Source: an uncultured Erysipelotrichaceae bacterium
GTDB taxonomy: Bacteria > Bacillota_I > Bacilli_A > Erysipelotrichales > Erysipelotrichaceae
Length of the DNA stretch: 36,423 nt
Assembly (NCBI GenBank): GCA_944326795.1
Contig: CALVFJ010000016.1
Span: 1-36,423, forward strand
Reading direction: 5' to 3'
Shown here: positions 34,541-36,423 of the stretch, piece after piece
Numbering within the stretch: the first letter of the stretch is position 1
How the letters are laid out: each line of letters begins with the position of its first letter
Notes under the pieces: generated by a model
Told to the model about the DNA's origin: nothing
What the model saw: only the letters and a program-made list of their open reading frames with translations
Database searches by the model: none
Position numbers and translations under genes: made by a program

Positions 34541-36271
34541 ATGAATAAAGTAGTAAAGGCTTGTTTAGCAGGTACGATGTGCCTTAGCTTAGCAGCATGC
34601 TCAACTAGTTCTGATCCAGCTACGACCACTACACCAAGCAGCACTACTGAAGGTGGAACCGTTTATGAAGCAACTGGCAGTGGTTATGGAGGAGAATTAA
34701 ACGTAAAAGTTACCATTGACAATGGTACGATCACCAATATCGAATTAGGTGAAAATCATGAAACTAACGTTGTCATTGATCGTGCTTTCCCTGTTATTGC
34801 AGAAAGAATTATCGAAGCTAACAGTCCAGTAGTTGACAGCGTAACTGCTGCAACTTTCTCATCATATGCTGTTAAATCAGCTGTTGCTGATGCTATGAGC
34901 CAAGCTGGCTTAGAAGCACCTGAAATCACGATGACCACAGCTGACGAAGAAAAACCAGCAACTGAACTAGAACCAGTAACTTGTGATATCGTGATCGTTG
35001 GTGGTGGACCATCTGGTCTTGCTGCTGCTATCGGTGCAAAACAAACTAACCCAGATGCAAATGTAATCGTTGTTGAAAAATTAGATATCCTAAGTGGAAA
35101 CGGTAAGTTCGATATGAACTTCTTCGATCTAATTAATTCTGAAGCTCAAAAAGCTGCTGGTAACGAGAAATATACCGTTAACCAAGTAGAAAACTTCATT
35201 GCTGATAAAGCTGAATCAGGTGAATCAGCTGAAAGAATCGAAGTTTGGGCAAATGAAGCTAACGAACTAGACGCTTGGTTACGCGAAATGGGCGTTGAAT
35301 TAAATTATAACTATGGTGGTACCAACCACTTAGCTGAAGAAGATCAATATTCTGGTGAAGTAATCCAAGCTGGTTTAGAAAAAACAGCTTACGAACTAGG
35401 CGTTGATATCCGTACTGGTACTGCTGGTACTGACCTAGTTATGACTGATGGCACTTGTACTGGTGTAACCGTAACAAATAACGATAACGAAAGCTATACG
35501 ATCAACGCTAGCGCTGTAATCGTTGCAACCGGTGGTTTCTGTGCAAATAAAGAATTACTAGCTGAATATGCTCCAGGATATGAAGTTATGAATACTTCTA
35601 ACCAAATGGGTGCTACTGGTGATTTTGTAAAAGTATTTGAAGAAAACGGCTTCATGATGGAAAACATGGGCAAAATGAGCGTTTTCTCTAATATCATCGT
35701 TCCTCGCCGTGACCTAACTGGCGGTGCCGATATGAACCTATTAGTTAATAAAGAAGGTGCATTATTGAACGATAACATCTCAGGTCTTGATCGTGGAACC
35801 ATGATCCAAGAACAAACTGATGGTGCTGCTTTCTATATCACTGACCAAACTGGTTATGATTCATTCTACCGTATCAGAAAACACGTTGGCTTAGGTTACT
35901 ATGCTCAAGGTGAAACGATCGAAGAATTAGCTGAAGCATTAGGCATCGATCCTGAAGGATTGAAAGCAAGTGTTGAACAATACAACGCTGATGCTGAAGC
36001 TCAAACTGAAAATGCCGTACTTGAAGAAGTACCTAGCCGTCCACTTGATGCTGAAGGCCCATATTATGGTGTTCAAGTTGAAGCTGCAAACCACATGACC
36101 AAAGGTGGTGTCGTAGCTAACGAAAAAGCTCAAGTATTATATGAAGATGGTAGCGTAGTTCCAGGCTTATATGCAGCTGGTGAAGTAACTGCTCAATCTG
36201 GTGGTTATGCACAATCAGTCGTATTTGGTAAAGTAGCAGGAGAAAATGCTGCTGCAAGCTTAAGCGAATAA
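34541..36271 (+). CDS. Extracytoplasmic FMN/FAD fumarate reductase-like lipoprotein
   Basis: A 576-residue exported flavoprotein. The lipobox SLAAC gives lipidated Cys20, followed by a Thr/Ser/Pro linker. The FMN-binding domain (about 40-120) ends in DSVTAATFSS (99-108), close to the D-x-x-T-G-A-T flavinylation signature, so Thr105 is the likely ApbE target; the usual Gly is Ala. From residue 148 a FAD-binding fumarate reductase/succinate dehydrogenase-type domain runs to the end: DIVIVGGGPSGLAAAIGA, and near the C-terminus NHMTKGGVV and VVPGLYAAGEVT. Such proteins accept electrons from extracellular transfer chains and reduce fumarate, urocanate, cinnamate-like or other acceptors. The substrate cannot be told. 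No apbE or fmnA/B genes are in view. Strong promoter and GGAGGG ribosome binding site. The codons look biased as for a highly expressed gene. Confidence 0.9.
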   Translation: MNKVVKACLAGTMCLSLAACSTSSDPATTTTPSSTTEGGTVYEATGSGYGGELNVKVTIDNGTITNIELGENHETNVVIDRAFPVIAERIIEANSPVVDSVTAATFSSYAVKSAVADAMSQAGLEAPEITMTTADEEKPATELEPVTCDIVIVGGGPSGLAAAIGAKQTNPDANVIVVEKLDILSGNGKFDMNFFDLINSEAQKAAGNEKYTVNQVENFIADKAESGESAERIEVWANEANELDAWLREMGVELNYNYGGTNHLAEEDQYSGEVIQAGLEKTAYELGVDIRTGTAGTDLVMTDGTCTGVTVTNNDNESYTINASAVIVATGGFCANKELLAEYAPGYEVMNTSNQMGATGDFVKVFEENGFMMENMGKMSVFSNIIVPRRDLTGGADMNLLVNKEGALLNDNISGLDRGTMIQEQTDGAAFYITDQTGYDSFYRIRKHVGLGYYAQGETIEELAEALGIDPEGLKASVEQYNADAEAQTENAVLEEVPSRPLDAEGPYYGVQVEAANHMTKGGVVANEKAQVLYEDGSVVPGLYAAGEVTAQSGGYAQSVVFGKVAGENAAASLSE

Positions 36272-36279
36272 GCTTATCA

Positions 36280-36423
36280 ATAGAGTAGAGGGAAAATAAA
36301 TTTCGCCCCTCTCATTGCACCGTACGTACGGTTCTCGTATACGGCGCTACATTTATATGTTAATTTACAACTACCTTAGATAGTATTTAAGGGGATTGAC
36401 CAGTCCTGGCCGATTCCCTTTTC
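36280..36423 (-). mobile_element. 3' end of a group II intron (domains V and VI), minus strand, truncated by the window edge
   Basis: On the minus strand a 34-nt domain V (36348-36315) reads AGCGCCGTATACG then AGAAC then CGTACGTACGGTGCAA. Its basal 8-bp helix includes the AGC triad with the conserved G-U wobble, and a 2-nt CG bulge precedes the upper stem. Domain VI follows: GAGAGGGG pairs with CCTCT and CTC around a bulged A (36286), the branch point. The intron end then falls at about 36280, 6 nt beyond the branch A, with the usual AT ending. The reverse transcriptase gene and 5' part lie right of the window. It is inserted just after the flavin reductase gene, opposite to it. Confidence 0.8.
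36389..36422. other. Long hairpin at the right edge
   Basis: AAGGGGATTGACCAG (36389-36403) pairs with CTGGCCGATTCCCTT (36406-36420) with one mismatch, followed by TT on the plus strand. It could be a plus-strand terminator or part of intron domain IV. The truncated edge prevents a decision. Confidence 0.45.

Overview
The window looks like a chromosomal segment of a low-to-mid-GC Bacillota, most likely an anaerobic gut bacterium of the Erysipelotrichia type. This rests on strong purine-rich ribosome binding sites, ECF-type uptake genes, the NAD-type isocitrate dehydrogenase next to a long citrate synthase, a lipoprotein flavin reductase and the protein styles. The genus cannot be fixed from this sequence.

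Layout. (1) 1-3300 is the end of an integrated mobile element: a MobC-like protein, tyrosine integrase and excisionase on the minus strand, diverging from an XRE repressor and an AbiH-type abortive infection gene. It abuts the 3' end of guaA, a common integration target. (2) 3348-11537, minus strand: guaA, a purine permease and pyrG (nucleotide supply), then a CcdA-thioredoxin fusion, uppP and malQ. glgP (11655-13910) diverges from malQ. (3) 13977-18337 is an oxidative half-TCA module, citZ-icd divergent from acnA, which supplies 2-oxoglutarate. (4) htrA (plus strand) converges on a minus-strand operon (24315 to 19636) that starts with a DUF6442-like membrane protein and an XRE regulator. It continues with a methyltransferase and an uncharacterised membrane protein and ends in an 811-residue HAD phosphatase / B12-type radical SAM fusion. 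A palindromic operator overlaps its promoter. (5) 31186-24396 is a tightly overlapping eight-gene minus-strand operon: yaaA, bcp, a phosphodiesterase-like enzyme, tsaC, glyA, an ECF S component, a DUF4430 lipoprotein and a YgiQ radical SAM protein. (6) 31285-33109, plus strand: a possibly leaderless secreted double-psi-barrel-like protein overlapping a membrane protein with a putative permuted papain-like domain. (7) 33102-34437: a fluoride riboswitch with overlapping terminator controlling a cation/proton antiporter. (8) 34541-36271: an exported FMN/FAD fumarate-reductase-like lipoprotein, followed by the 3' end (domains V and VI) of a minus-strand group II intron that runs off the right edge.

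How the genes work together. Most of the window is housekeeping metabolism. The accessory interest lies in the guaA-linked defence-carrying element, the fluoride-responsive antiporter, the HAD-radical SAM fusion operon, the two-gene secreted/membrane module, the probable corrinoid-type ECF pair and the group II intron. GATC tetranucleotides are conspicuously over-represented in the core genes and scarce in the mobile element. All functional assignments come from reading motifs by eye; no database search was run.
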